Below, one piece after another: positions 6,475 to 13,863 of a DNA stretch of 15,267 nucleotides. The notes beneath the pieces were generated by a model, which worked only from the letters and a program-made list of their open reading frames with translations, was not told the DNA's origin and did not search any database. Both the position numbers and the translations under genes were made by a program. The DNA comes from Rickettsiales bacterium. GTDB lineage: Bacteria; Pseudomonadota; Alphaproteobacteria; Rickettsiales; UBA1997. Where the stretch lies: assembly GCA_031284025.1 (NCBI GenBank), contig JAITAR010000065.1:1-15267 (forward strand). Direction: 5' to 3'. Position 1 is the first letter of the stretch; the number at the start of each line of letters is the position of its first letter.

Positions 6475-6604
6475 GGGACTTCTGTGGGGTAGAGCAGGAG
6501 CGAAAGGCTTGATAGAGGTCTATAGGCTATCCTAAAGGCGAGGGAATGGTCCGCTGTAATTTCATTCTAGAACAGGGCGATTTGGAAATCCGTGGGAAGA
6601 GAGA
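6475..6604 (+). other. GC-rich untranslated segment between tRNA-Leu and tsaD; possible ncRNA or leader
   Basis: About 50% G+C by count, well above the surrounding DNA, purine-rich and without an open reading frame of note. Several short inverted repeats are visible: TAGG/CCTA with a four-base loop, and GATT/AATC near the tsaD start. ACTTCTG at 6478-6484 can pair with the 3' acceptor strand of tRNA-Leu. No intrinsic terminator separates it from the tRNA genes, so the tRNA promoter may also drive tsaD. I could not match it to RNase P RNA, SRP RNA, tmRNA or 6S RNA by conserved motifs. Confidence 0.4.
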
Positions 6605-7696
6605 ATGGTAAATATTTTGGCTGTAGAAACTAGCTGTGATGAGACAGCTATGGCTATAATCGATGAGAATAGAAAAATACTGTCACAGGTAGTTATTTCT
6701 CAGATAGATATACACAAAGAATTTGGCGGGGTTGTTCCGGAGGTGGCGGCTAGAAATCATTTAGACGTCATAGATAGAGTTTTTACTAAAACTTTAGAAA
6801 AAGCTGGCCTAGCAGTTGATGATTTGACTGCAGTGGCGGCAACTACCGGCCCTGGGCTCATAGGAAGTGTTGTGGTGGGCACTGTATTTGCTAAAACTCT
6901 TTCAGCCGTACTTAACATACCATTCATAGCAGTTAATCACCTTGAAGCCCACGCTCTCAGCTGCCGGCTAGTGGATGATGTTGCCTTTCCCTTTTTTCTC
7001 TTTCTTCTTTCGGGAGGCCATTGTCAGCTATTGCGAGTAGATTGTGTTGGTAATTACACTAAAATTGGAGAAACTATAGATGATTCACTGGGAGAAACCT
7101 TTGATAAGGTGGCCCAACTTATTGGCCTTGAATATCCTGGTGGGCCAAAGATAGAGGAAATAGCAAAGGATGGCAATCAATACAGATTCAAATTTCCAAA
7201 GCCACTTATAGATCATCGCAACAGAGAGCAGATTGAAAAAATGAAATTCAACTTTTCCTTTTCGGGTCTTAAGACGGCAGTCAGGTGTGAAGTTGAGAAA
7301 ATTAAGGAGAAAGACTCTAGCCTAGGTAAGGACGGAAGTATCTCTATGGAGGATAGACGCGACATAGGCGCCTCATTCCAAAGAATTATTGTTGAAATTT
7401 TATCTGACAGATTACAGAATGTCATAAGTTGTGATGGGACTGTGGACACTTTTGTGATCGCCGGCGGTGTTGCCGCCAATCAATATATAAAAAAAAATCT
7501 CGAGATGGTATGTAGAGGTAGTGGCTGCAGATTAGTTGTACCACCGCCGGAACTATGTACGGACAATGGTGCTATGGTTGCCAACGCTGCTCTGGAGAGG
7601 TATAGACTTGGCTACATCGATGATCTGGAGGTTGCTCCTCTGGCTCGGTGGGAACTTGATGGGTTAAAGAATCATGTATATAGTAAATCTAATTAG
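6605..7696 (+). CDS. tsaD: tRNA N6-adenosine threonylcarbamoyltransferase TsaD
   Basis: Transfers the threonylcarbamoyl group from threonylcarbamoyl-AMP to A37 of ANN-decoding tRNAs (t6A), with TsaB and TsaE in the cytoplasm. The 363 residues cover the whole ASKHA fold. The N-terminus V-E-T-S-C-D-E-T-A is the family signature. N-H-L-E-A-H provides the iron ligands His112 and His116, and C-T-D-N-G-A-M provides Asp320. Y-P-G-G-P at 177-181 and A-G-G-V-A-A-N at 286-292 are nucleotide-binding elements. GGAAGAGAG just before the ATG is the ribosome binding site. The gene overlaps the acyltransferase gene by 23 bases. Its place directly behind two tRNA genes is thematically fitting, but t6A-modified tRNAs are not those two (His and Leu-CAA do not read ANN codons). 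Confidence 0.97.
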   Translation: MVNILAVETSCDETAMAIIDENRKILSQVVISQIDIHKEFGGVVPEVAARNHLDVIDRVFTKTLEKAGLAVDDLTAVAATTGPGLIGSVVVGTVFAKTLSAVLNIPFIAVNHLEAHALSCRLVDDVAFPFFLFLLSGGHCQLLRVDCVGNYTKIGETIDDSLGETFDKVAQLIGLEYPGGPKIEEIAKDGNQYRFKFPKPLIDHRNREQIEKMKFNFSFSGLKTAVRCEVEKIKEKDSSLGKDGSISMEDRRDIGASFQRIIVEILSDRLQNVISCDGTVDTFVIAGGVAANQYIKKNLEMVCRGSGCRLVVPPPELCTDNGAMVANAALERYRLGYIDDLEVAPLARWELDGLKNHVYSKSN

Positions 7697-8417
7697 ATCT
7701 ATTTTGTTTTTCATTGGCTTTTCAATAAATTTTACAATTCTAACATGGGCTTTGCTAGTAAAAAAAAGCTTTCACCTAGATGATTTTTATCTGAAATGTA
7801 CAAAGCTATGGGCAAAAAATAATGTTCTGCTGCTGAAGTACATATGTGGTGTCGACTACAAAGTTATAGGTCGGGAGAATATACCAAATGATAAGTTTGT
7901 GGTTGTCTCTAAACACCAGTCAACCTGGGAATGTTATTTTTTATATTGGTTTTTGCCCGGTTACCCAGTATCGGTCTCGAAGATGGAGATCTCATTTTTA
8001 CCCATATTCGGATCAGCACTGAAAAATATTGGAACTCTCAGCATTGATCGTAGAGATGGAGCTAATTCTATGAAAAAGATTATGGAGGAATCAAAAAAGT
8101 TTGTGAAAAATGGAAGAAACATCTTTATGATTTTTCCACAGGGTACAAGAGTGCCGGTTGATAGCAGTTCGAATGACTACCCCTACAAGTCAGGTTTTGT
8201 GGGAATAGCTAAAATCAACAGGCTGTACATTCTACCGATATTTTTGGATTCTGGAAAATGCTGGGCAAAGGGAATGTTTGTGAAAAAACCAGGAACAATA
8301 ACTGTCAAAATCATGCCACCACTTAGCTATGAACATTATCAGGATATGGATAGGGATCAAATTGTTAAATATATAGAAAATTCAATAGAAAATAATCAAA
8401 ATCCATATAGTGCATAG
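7674..8417 (+). CDS. plsC: 1-acyl-sn-glycerol-3-phosphate acyltransferase (PlsC family)
   Basis: Makes phosphatidic acid from lysophosphatidic acid at the inner face of the cytoplasmic membrane. The 247-residue length is normal. The catalytic block reads K-H-Q-S-T-W-E: His81 is present, and the usual H-x4-D aspartate is Glu86, an H-x4-E variant which I recall from alphaproteobacterial members. The second block is F-P-Q-G-T-R (154-159), with Q in place of the commoner E. A hydrophobic segment at residues 7-28 suggests membrane attachment. The start lies inside the tsaD 3' end (23-base overlap), and the end overlaps the amidase start by 8 bases, so the three genes are probably translationally coupled. 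The acyl acceptor is inferred from family; other lysophospholipid acyltransferases share these motifs. Confidence 0.88.
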   Translation: MYIVNLIRSILFFIGFSINFTILTWALLVKKSFHLDDFYLKCTKLWAKNNVLLLKYICGVDYKVIGRENIPNDKFVVVSKHQSTWECYFLYWFLPGYPVSVSKMEISFLPIFGSALKNIGTLSIDRRDGANSMKKIMEESKKFVKNGRNIFMIFPQGTRVPVDSSSNDYPYKSGFVGIAKINRLYILPIFLDSGKCWAKGMFVKKPGTITVKIMPPLSYEHYQDMDRDQIVKYIENSIENNQNPYSA

Positions 8418-9801
8418 ACCCATACTCTACATTTTAATGCTGCTAGCAAGCTCTCTGTCCTGGGGCAATGAAATTATGGGAGTAAAAGTTGAAGAGAGAG
8501 ATGGCTACAGAAGAGTGGTATTTTTTCTCAGAAATATGCCCAGATACTCTGTCTCCCAGAAGGGAGAAAAGATTTCTCTGAAATTCGAAGATATCGATAA
8601 TAGCAGTCCAAAAAATTTTTTAGAGGCTCTTAGTTTTCTGGATATTCTAAAGCAGGCAAAAATACAAACCGATTTGAATAGCAGAGGTAACAGTTTGGAA
8701 CTTTCAATGTTATCTAAGCAGAGTGGGAAACTCAAAAGACATTTGTATACCAATCCGGATGATGGAAGCAAGTTTTTTAGAGTGATTATTGATATAGATA
8801 GGGTAAGGCAGGAATCTACGGATATCGATGGTTTCATAGCCACTAAGGTAGGTTTCAGAAAAAAAGATAGTACTGAAGTTAGGGATAGGTCAATGGGTGA
8901 AATAATAATGGATAGCGTCAGAGCTAGCAACATCGATGACCTTTTTGCCCTCAATAATATAGGGGATGATGCAACGGTAACAGAAAATCTGGAGCAGCAG
9001 AATAACAGTGGGATAGATCTGTATAGCTTTTTGAAAGAGATAGTTGAAGAAAAGAAGGATAAAATAAGAGTTCACAGTTCTAAAAAAACTGCAGATGGAG
9101 TTCTGCCGCCTCGACAGGACAGGCGATTCATAGTAGTTATAGACGCCGGCCATGGAGGTAGAGACTCTGGGGCAGTGGGAAGAGCAGGTACGAAAGAAAA
9201 AGATATAAATCTGAAGTTTGCTCGGATCCTAGAAAATGAATTGAGAAAAAATAGAAAAATTGAAGTGCATTTGACTAGATCCTCCGACATATACTTGAAT
9301 CTCAGCGATAGAATCAGAAAATCGAGAAATCTTGATGCTAATCTTCTCATATCCGTGCATTCTGATTCCAGCACAAATAAAAATACTAGGGGATTGACAG
9401 TCTATACACTAACTAGAACAGTTTCTGATGTTAGAAGTATAAAATATCTCAGGGATCATAATATGACCATGACTAGAACTGTTGAACCTCATGGAGGCAA
9501 ATTTGATATAATCAGAACAATATTGGACATATCTAGGTATAGTAGTTTGAATGAGTCCAATAGATTCGCCGAAATTTTGTCCAGAAATTTTATAAATAGC
9601 AGAAACATTAATACAATGCCGAAACCGCATAAATATGGTGATTTCGCTATATTACTGGCTCCAGAATTTCCATCGGTTTTGATAGAGTTAGGATTTCTTT
9701 CCAATGTTGGTGATGAAAAATTATTAAAGACAGAGAGTTATAAAGTTGATTTGGCTAGAGAAATCGCCATATCGGTTGCAGATTATCTATCAATTAGGTA
9801 G
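8410..9801 (+). CDS. amiC: Secreted N-acetylmuramoyl-L-alanine amidase, AmiC type
   Basis: Zinc amidase that removes stem peptides from peptidoglycan during cell separation, acting in the periplasm. Residues 1-19 form a signal peptide (basic start, L/I-rich core, S-W-G then N-E). Residues 22-135 look like an AMIN targeting domain. After a variable linker, Amidase_3 occupies about 240-462: zinc ligands His248 (DAGHGG), Glu263 (KEKDINL) and His317 (SVHSD), with catalytic Glu426 (LIELGFLSN). Residues about 338-375 correspond to the autoinhibitory helix region that EnvC-like activators relieve in E. coli AmiB/AmiC. At 463 residues it is slightly longer than E. coli AmiC. It starts with GTG within the plsC end, without its own ribosome binding site, which indicates coupling. 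Lysis of host-derived walls is an alternative role, less likely. Confidence 0.93.
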   Translation: MHRPILYILMLLASSLSWGNEIMGVKVEERDGYRRVVFFLRNMPRYSVSQKGEKISLKFEDIDNSSPKNFLEALSFLDILKQAKIQTDLNSRGNSLELSMLSKQSGKLKRHLYTNPDDGSKFFRVIIDIDRVRQESTDIDGFIATKVGFRKKDSTEVRDRSMGEIIMDSVRASNIDDLFALNNIGDDATVTENLEQQNNSGIDLYSFLKEIVEEKKDKIRVHSSKKTADGVLPPRQDRRFIVVIDAGHGGRDSGAVGRAGTKEKDINLKFARILENELRKNRKIEVHLTRSSDIYLNLSDRIRKSRNLDANLLISVHSDSSTNKNTRGLTVYTLTRTVSDVRSIKYLRDHNMTMTRTVEPHGGKFDIIRTILDISRYSSLNESNRFAEILSRNFINSRNINTMPKPHKYGDFAILLAPEFPSVLIELGFLSNVGDEKLLKTESYKVDLAREIAISVADYLSIR

Positions 9802-9806
9802 AGATG

Positions 9807-9841
9807 CATGAACGCTGTAATTTTCATGGATTTATTTTTTG
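9807..9841 (+). terminator. Weak intrinsic terminator candidate after the amidase
   Basis: CATGAA (9807-9812) pairs with TTCATG (9823-9828) across a ten-base loop, then a T-rich run follows to 9841. The stem is only 6 bp and AT-rich, so it is weak. Its position, six bases after the amidase stop, supports it. Confidence 0.35.
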
Positions 9842-10053
9842 TTGAAATTAATTTTTATGACATTACTACGACTGCCTTTGGGCACAAAATCTTTCCGAAG
9901 ATTTTTAGTGTTATTTTCAACTTCAGACAAAATATCTTGCATTTCATCGCCATTATTATTTAAATAGGGCACTGCTTCGATATCGTAATTTTCGTCAGAT
10001 AACATGAGTCCAGATAAGTTAATTATATTTTTTTCTTCCCTTTCTTTTGACAT
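9832..10053 (-). CDS. Small acidic hypothetical protein
   Basis: Predicted 73 residues on the minus strand, in the gap between the amidase and the lytic transglycosylase, overlapping neither. I do not recognise it. It is acidic in the middle (D-E-N-Y-D-I-E; D-E-M-Q-D-I-L-S-E-V-E) and basic at the C-terminus (K-G-S-R-S-N-V-I-K-I-N-F-N-K-K), with no membrane segment or cysteine. Composition looks protein-like rather than random, but no ribosome binding site precedes the ATG. Upstream on its strand, TTGAAA (10107-10102) and TATTCT (10085-10080) with a 16-base spacer could be a promoter. It may be a regulator or adaptor of the divergently placed transglycosylase gene, or a fortuitous ORF. Confidence 0.45.
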   Translation of the reverse strand: MSKEREEKNIINLSGLMLSDENYDIEAVPYLNNNGDEMQDILSEVENNTKNLRKDFVPKGSRSNVIKINFNKK

Positions 10054-10074
10054 AATAACAAATATTTTTATCTC
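10047..10074 (+). promoter_or_regulatory. Possible promoter of the slt operon
   Basis: A perfect TTGACA (10047-10052) lies 36 bases upstream of the transglycosylase ATG. The best -10 at a 16-base spacing is TATCTC (10069-10074), only three matches to consensus. The -35 box overlaps the start codon of the small minus-strand ORF, so expression of the two would compete. Confidence 0.3.
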
Positions 10075-10088
10075 TTATTAGAATATAT

Positions 10089-12185
10089 ATGTTTTTTGAT
10101 TTTTCAACCCCCTATGGCAAAATAAAATTGTTTTTATTTTTCCTATTTTTCCCACTGGACAACAGTCTTTTTGCCGTTATGGGAAAGACATCTCTGGGCG
10201 GTGATGTAAAAAATATTGAAAAATTTCTACTTAGTGGCGAAGATAAGAAAATATTTGAACAAGTTAGGAAATTACTAGTTAATAAGGACTGGACTGAAGC
10301 TAGAATTTCGGGCAAAAAAATTAAAAATGTTGGCTTCAGAGAGGCAATGGGAACTTACATAGAATTAAAAAGATTTAAGTCTGTGTTTACCATGTCTAGA
10401 GAAGATGTGATTAATCTAATAAATTTTAATCTGAATAATTATTTTCTAAGAGAATTTGAAAACTTCAATAAACGAATAGAGTTTTTTTATTTAAACAACA
10501 CTGTAAATTTTTCCGACGTAAAAAATTATTTTGATAAATATCAAAGTAACGATATAAATGTTAAAGTAAAACTCTTTAAAGAGGAAGAAGTCTATCTGGA
10601 ACAGTTAAAGAATACGGATCCGAAACAATCAAGGATTCTTATGTATGAGTTGAATAGAAAAATTCAGGAAACATGGATTAATAAAATATCTTCCGGGGAG
10701 GAGCAGGAAATTTTTCTGGAAAATTTTTCCTCTAGATTCTCGGAAAATAATTTTCTGGAAAGAGCAGAAATGCTTGTTTTTAAAGGAAATATCGAGCTTT
10801 TGGGTAAATTGCTGCCACTGATGAAAAATGAAGAACATAGAAAACTATTCAGTTCTATAGTGGGAATATGGGAATTTCCAGAATCAATCGACAGCTTAGA
10901 GGAGGAAATACCGAAAAACCTATATGACAATGAAGCTCTGGTATTTACTAAAATGAGATATTTTAGACTGAAGGATTTATATGATAAAGCTATAGATATA
11001 CTATTGAATCTCAAAGGCCAAAAAAAATACGGACAATTTTGGTACAACTATAGAATATTCTTTGCCAGAGAATTACTGGGCAATAAACGCTATCAGGATG
11101 CCTATGATATTATCTGCAACTACAACGGACCACTGGATGCTAACTACCATGAGGCACTGTGGCTATCGGGATGGATCGCTCTGCGATTCTTAAATAAATA
11201 TGATTTGGCCTTCAAGCATTTTAACAACATGTACAAAAATGCAAAATATCCTATTAGCATTGCCAAAGCATCCTATTGGCTTGGACGGGTGTCAGAGAAG
11301 AAAAACGATAGAAAAAATGCTATCAACTGGTATAGTGTTTCCTCAAAATATCCATTGACCTACTACGGTCAATTAGCCAGCTATGAAAAATACGATCTGC
11401 TGGGGGAAATCGATAGAAATAAATTATTCAATTTTCCAACGGCTCCGGAAATAAATCCAAAGGATATGGAGATTCTTGACGGCAATAGAATTGTTAAGTA
11501 TGCACTTTTATATTATAGCTATGAAAATAGAAAGGAGGAAGCTAGCGAAATATTCAATGAGCTTACATCCAATCTGTTAAAAACTAAAGGTGAGGTTGCT
11601 GGGCTGGTAAGAATTGTAAATGGGCTAGGTGATGAAAGGCTTTCAGCCTCAGTTTCAAGACAGGCAAGCTACAGAATGGTATTTTTTGTAAAAAATATTT
11701 TTCCCATCGTAAAAGTAGATAGAAAGAAAGACAGTGGAACCATTGAAAATCTAGTCCTGCTTCACTCCATAATAAAGCAGGAGAGTGATTTCACAGTAAA
11801 TGCAGAAAGCAGTGTTGGAGCCAAGGGTATTATGCAAATAATGCCAGCCACTGCCAAGAGAATATGCAAAGATTTGAATATAAAATATAATGACTATCAA
11901 CTAAAGCACGACATAATGTACAACATAAAACTTGGTAGCTATTATCTGAATAGGCTAGTTAGAGATTTTGGAGGATCAAAGATTCTAGCCATAGCGTCCT
12001 ACAATGCAGGACCGAATGCTGTGGGCCGATGGGTAAGGGATTTTGGAGATCCCAGGACTATGGATGATTTGGAGGACGTTGTTGACTGGATAGAATCTAT
12101 CGACTACAAGGAAACAAGAAATTATTTGCAGAAGGTTCTTGGAAATTTTATTGTCTACGAAAATATTATGGGATCGAAGCAGTGA
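10089..12185 (+). CDS. slt: Soluble lytic murein transglycosylase (Slt70-like)
   Basis: Cuts the MurNAc-GlcNAc bond of peptidoglycan in the periplasm, leaving 1,6-anhydro ends. The 698 residues match the Slt70 layout: an N-terminal hydrophobic export signal (K-I-K-L-F-L-F-F-L-F-F), a long helical superhelix (about 40-540) and a C-terminal SLT domain (about 550-690). The catalytic glutamate is Glu565 in I-I-K-Q-E-S-D-F. It is followed by S-V-G-A-K-G-I-M-Q-I-M-P-A-T-A (575-589), A-S-Y-N-A-G-P (636-642) and the E-S-I-D-Y-K-E-T-R-N-Y block, all family 1 signatures. No ribosome binding site is evident. The stop TGA overlaps the GTG of the next gene by four bases. The helical part is more divergent and more AT-rich in codon use than the catalytic domain. 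Confidence 0.93.
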   Translation: MFFDFSTPYGKIKLFLFFLFFPLDNSLFAVMGKTSLGGDVKNIEKFLLSGEDKKIFEQVRKLLVNKDWTEARISGKKIKNVGFREAMGTYIELKRFKSVFTMSREDVINLINFNLNNYFLREFENFNKRIEFFYLNNTVNFSDVKNYFDKYQSNDINVKVKLFKEEEVYLEQLKNTDPKQSRILMYELNRKIQETWINKISSGEEQEIFLENFSSRFSENNFLERAEMLVFKGNIELLGKLLPLMKNEEHRKLFSSIVGIWEFPESIDSLEEEIPKNLYDNEALVFTKMRYFRLKDLYDKAIDILLNLKGQKKYGQFWYNYRIFFARELLGNKRYQDAYDIICNYNGPLDANYHEALWLSGWIALRFLNKYDLAFKHFNNMYKNAKYPISIAKASYWLGRVSEKKNDRKNAINWYSVSSKYPLTYYGQLASYEKYDLLGEIDRNKLFNFPTAPEINPKDMEILDGNRIVKYALLYYSYENRKEEASEIFNELTSNLLKTKGEVAGLVRIVNGLGDERLSASVSRQASYRMVFFVKNIFPIVKVDRKKDSGTIENLVLLHSIIKQESDFTVNAESSVGAKGIMQIMPATAKRICKDLNIKYNDYQLKHDIMYNIKLGSYYLNRLVRDFGGSKILAIASYNAGPNAVGRWVRDFGDPRTMDDLEDVVDWIESIDYKETRNYLQKVLGNFIVYENIMGSKQ

Positions 12186-13243
12186 AAATTGGAATCGCCA
12201 GACTGTATACGAAAAATGCCGACCCAGCATATAATTTTTGTAGCATAGAAAAAATGTATACGGAAGCTGTGGATAGGAATCTGGAATTTATAATTTTTCC
12301 TCGGCTATCTTTGAGCGGTTTTTCTGTCGACGGTAACTTTTTAGACGAAAGCTATACGAGAGATTTGCTTCTATACTTTGAAAAGATCATAAAACTCACC
12401 GATGGCAAAAAGGTTAAAATGTTAGTTGGAAATATATTCTATGAAGAAGGTGGCGAAAAAGATAGCGATATTTCTAAATTAACCAGGCGAGACTCGGCGT
12501 TTTTTATCGGTGATGGATATGTTAATGTAGAAATTTCTCGGAAAGAAATAGATAGAAATAATGTGATGGATGACTACAGATATTTCGATGGACAAAAATT
12601 CTTGGAGTATTTTTCCTGTGAAAATAAAAAGTTTTCCGTACTTTTGTCTGACGACATTTACTCTAATTTCAATATATTTTTGCTCAAAGATAACAGACCA
12701 GATTACATAGTTTGTCTAGACAGTTCACTAAAATCTTTAGAATTCATAGAAAAACGCCTGATAAAACTGGCAAAACTAGTGGACTGCCCAGTTTTCTACC
12801 TGAACAGCGCTAGCTATCTTGATGGTCTACTATTCAAAGGTGAAATTATTCTAATTAATGAAGATTTTGTCATAAAATTCAATGATACCTACAGTAGAGA
12901 TGAGATTATTAGCTTTGAAGTAGACTGCGAAGATGGAACAGAGCTGCTGTTGGAAAACAGTGAAAGCAACGGTGAAAAATACAGCGAATTTTCCATCATG
13001 GAGAAATATTTTGGTTATGAAAAGATTGTAATTGATATAGATAAAGTTCTAAATTTTTCACCCGATAAAGTTAGAGATTTTAACTATGAATTTGTAACTT
13101 TCAGAAGGCCGGATCTGGCTGGCATTAAATTTATAGATTTGGAAAAATATATAGATCCAAAATTATTCAAAAAACTACCCGCGAAATGGCGGAGTGTTAT
13201 TAAAAGTAGAATAATAGATTTATACCACAGTGGTGATCAATAA
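12182..13243 (+). CDS. NadE-like nitrilase-fold protein, catalytically degenerate, without synthetase domain
   Basis: The 353 residues resemble the glutaminase (nitrilase-fold) half of glutamine-dependent NAD+ synthetase. M-K-I-G-I-A-R-L starts the first strand, I-I-F-P-R-L-S-L-S-G-F matches the F-P-E-L-x-L-S-G-Y motif, L-L-S-D-D-I-Y matches the (I/V)-C-E-D-I-W nucleophile block, and V-F-Y-L-N-S-A-S-Y-L-D-G-L-L-F-K-G matches the region after it. Two of the three catalytic residues are changed: the general-base Glu is Arg41 and the Cys nucleophile is Ser156. The Lys may survive as Lys121. The family protein has about 540 residues; here the ATP-pyrophosphatase half (S-G-G-x-D-S) is absent and an unrelated-looking 80-residue tail replaces it. 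The reading frame is intact and overlaps slt (4 bases) and rnhA (14 bases), so it is not an obvious pseudogene. Hydrolysis of glutamine is unlikely; a structural or regulatory role is inference. Confidence 0.7.
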   Translation: MKIGIARLYTKNADPAYNFCSIEKMYTEAVDRNLEFIIFPRLSLSGFSVDGNFLDESYTRDLLLYFEKIIKLTDGKKVKMLVGNIFYEEGGEKDSDISKLTRRDSAFFIGDGYVNVEISRKEIDRNNVMDDYRYFDGQKFLEYFSCENKKFSVLLSDDIYSNFNIFLLKDNRPDYIVCLDSSLKSLEFIEKRLIKLAKLVDCPVFYLNSASYLDGLLFKGEIILINEDFVIKFNDTYSRDEIISFEVDCEDGTELLLENSESNGEKYSEFSIMEKYFGYEKIVIDIDKVLNFSPDKVRDFNYEFVTFRRPDLAGIKFIDLEKYIDPKLFKKLPAKWRSVIKSRIIDLYHSGDQ

Positions 13244-13703
13244 AATTGCAATAGATAGGACAGTTATAATATACACCGATGGAGCATGTTCCGGTAATCC
13301 AGGCATAGGTGGCTGGGGTGCTCTGATGATATGGGGAAATCATAGTAGGAAAATATATGGTGGCAGTGCAGATACCACTAACAACAAAATGGAACTCACA
13401 GCTGTCATAGAGGCTTTGAGCACATTGAAGCGTAGCTGCCAAATAAATTTGTACACTGACAGCCAATATGTAAAAAATGGGATCACTGATTGGATAAGAA
13501 AGTGGGAAAAAAATGGCTGGAAAAATTCCAAGAAAGAGAACGTGGCTAATAGAGAACTATGGCAAAAATTAAGTGATCTAGTAAAACAACACCGCATTGA
13601 ATGGTTTTGGGTCAGAGGACACAGTGACAATGAAATGAATAGTATTGCCGATGAACTGGCAAAAGCCGGCATTAGAGATATACGTGCCCGTCAAAATTCC
13701 TAG
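13230..13703 (+). CDS. rnhA: Ribonuclease HI
   Basis: Degrades the RNA strand of RNA-DNA hybrids (R-loops, replication primers) in the cytoplasm. At 157 residues the length is standard. The DEDD set is complete: Asp17 (Y-T-D-G-A-C-S-G-N-P), Glu55 (K-M-E-L-T-A-V), Asp77 (Y-T-D-S-Q-Y-V) and Asp141 (S-I-A-D-E-L-A), plus His131 (V-R-G-H-S-D-N). Each is offset by exactly seven from E. coli RNase HI, so there are no insertions in between. The basic handle region is present (W-I-R-K-W-E-K-N-G-W-K). It starts with GTG at 13230 (a second GTG follows at 13233) inside the preceding gene. The overlap implies translational coupling to the NadE-like gene. Confidence 0.97.
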   Translation: MVINKIAIDRTVIIYTDGACSGNPGIGGWGALMIWGNHSRKIYGGSADTTNNKMELTAVIEALSTLKRSCQINLYTDSQYVKNGITDWIRKWEKNGWKNSKKENVANRELWQKLSDLVKQHRIEWFWVRGHSDNEMNSIADELAKAGIRDIRARQNS

Positions 13704-13795
13704 AAAAAACAGAGGAATTTCCTGAGATTTTTTGATTTTTAGCAATATTCAGACCGAATAATTTATTTCTAATATAACTAAACTTTATAGATTTT

Positions 13796-13816
13796 CTATT
13801 TACTATATAAAAATAG
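13796..13816 (+). other. AT-rich inverted repeat in the rnhA-pmp gap
   Basis: CTATTT (13796-13801) and AAATAG (13811-13816) form a 6-bp stem with a nine-base loop; TACTA/TAGTA inside it is an alternative stem. The rest of the gap, 13704-13863, is T- and A-rich with no convincing -35/-10 pair and no strong terminator. The inverted repeat might be an operator for the secreted-protein gene or a weak end signal for rnhA. Confidence 0.3.
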
Positions 13817-13863
13817 TATTTTATTCTAAATATGAATTATTATTCACATTAAATATAGTTCGT

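Noticed and set aside
6475..6604. RNase P RNA, SRP RNA, tmRNA or 6S RNA
   Set aside because: The G-A-G-G-G-A-A stretch recalls the RNase P core, but the gene would be far too short and other conserved blocks are missing; no SRP tetraloop or tmRNA T-arm is present.
8505..9704. Minus-strand ORFs of 71-149 residues over the amidase
   Set aside because: Shadows of a well-supported amidase with all zinc ligands.
13704..13745. Intrinsic terminator after rnhA
   Set aside because: The AGGAA/TTCCT inverted repeat leaves a one-base loop or only a few base pairs, too weak to call despite following T-runs.
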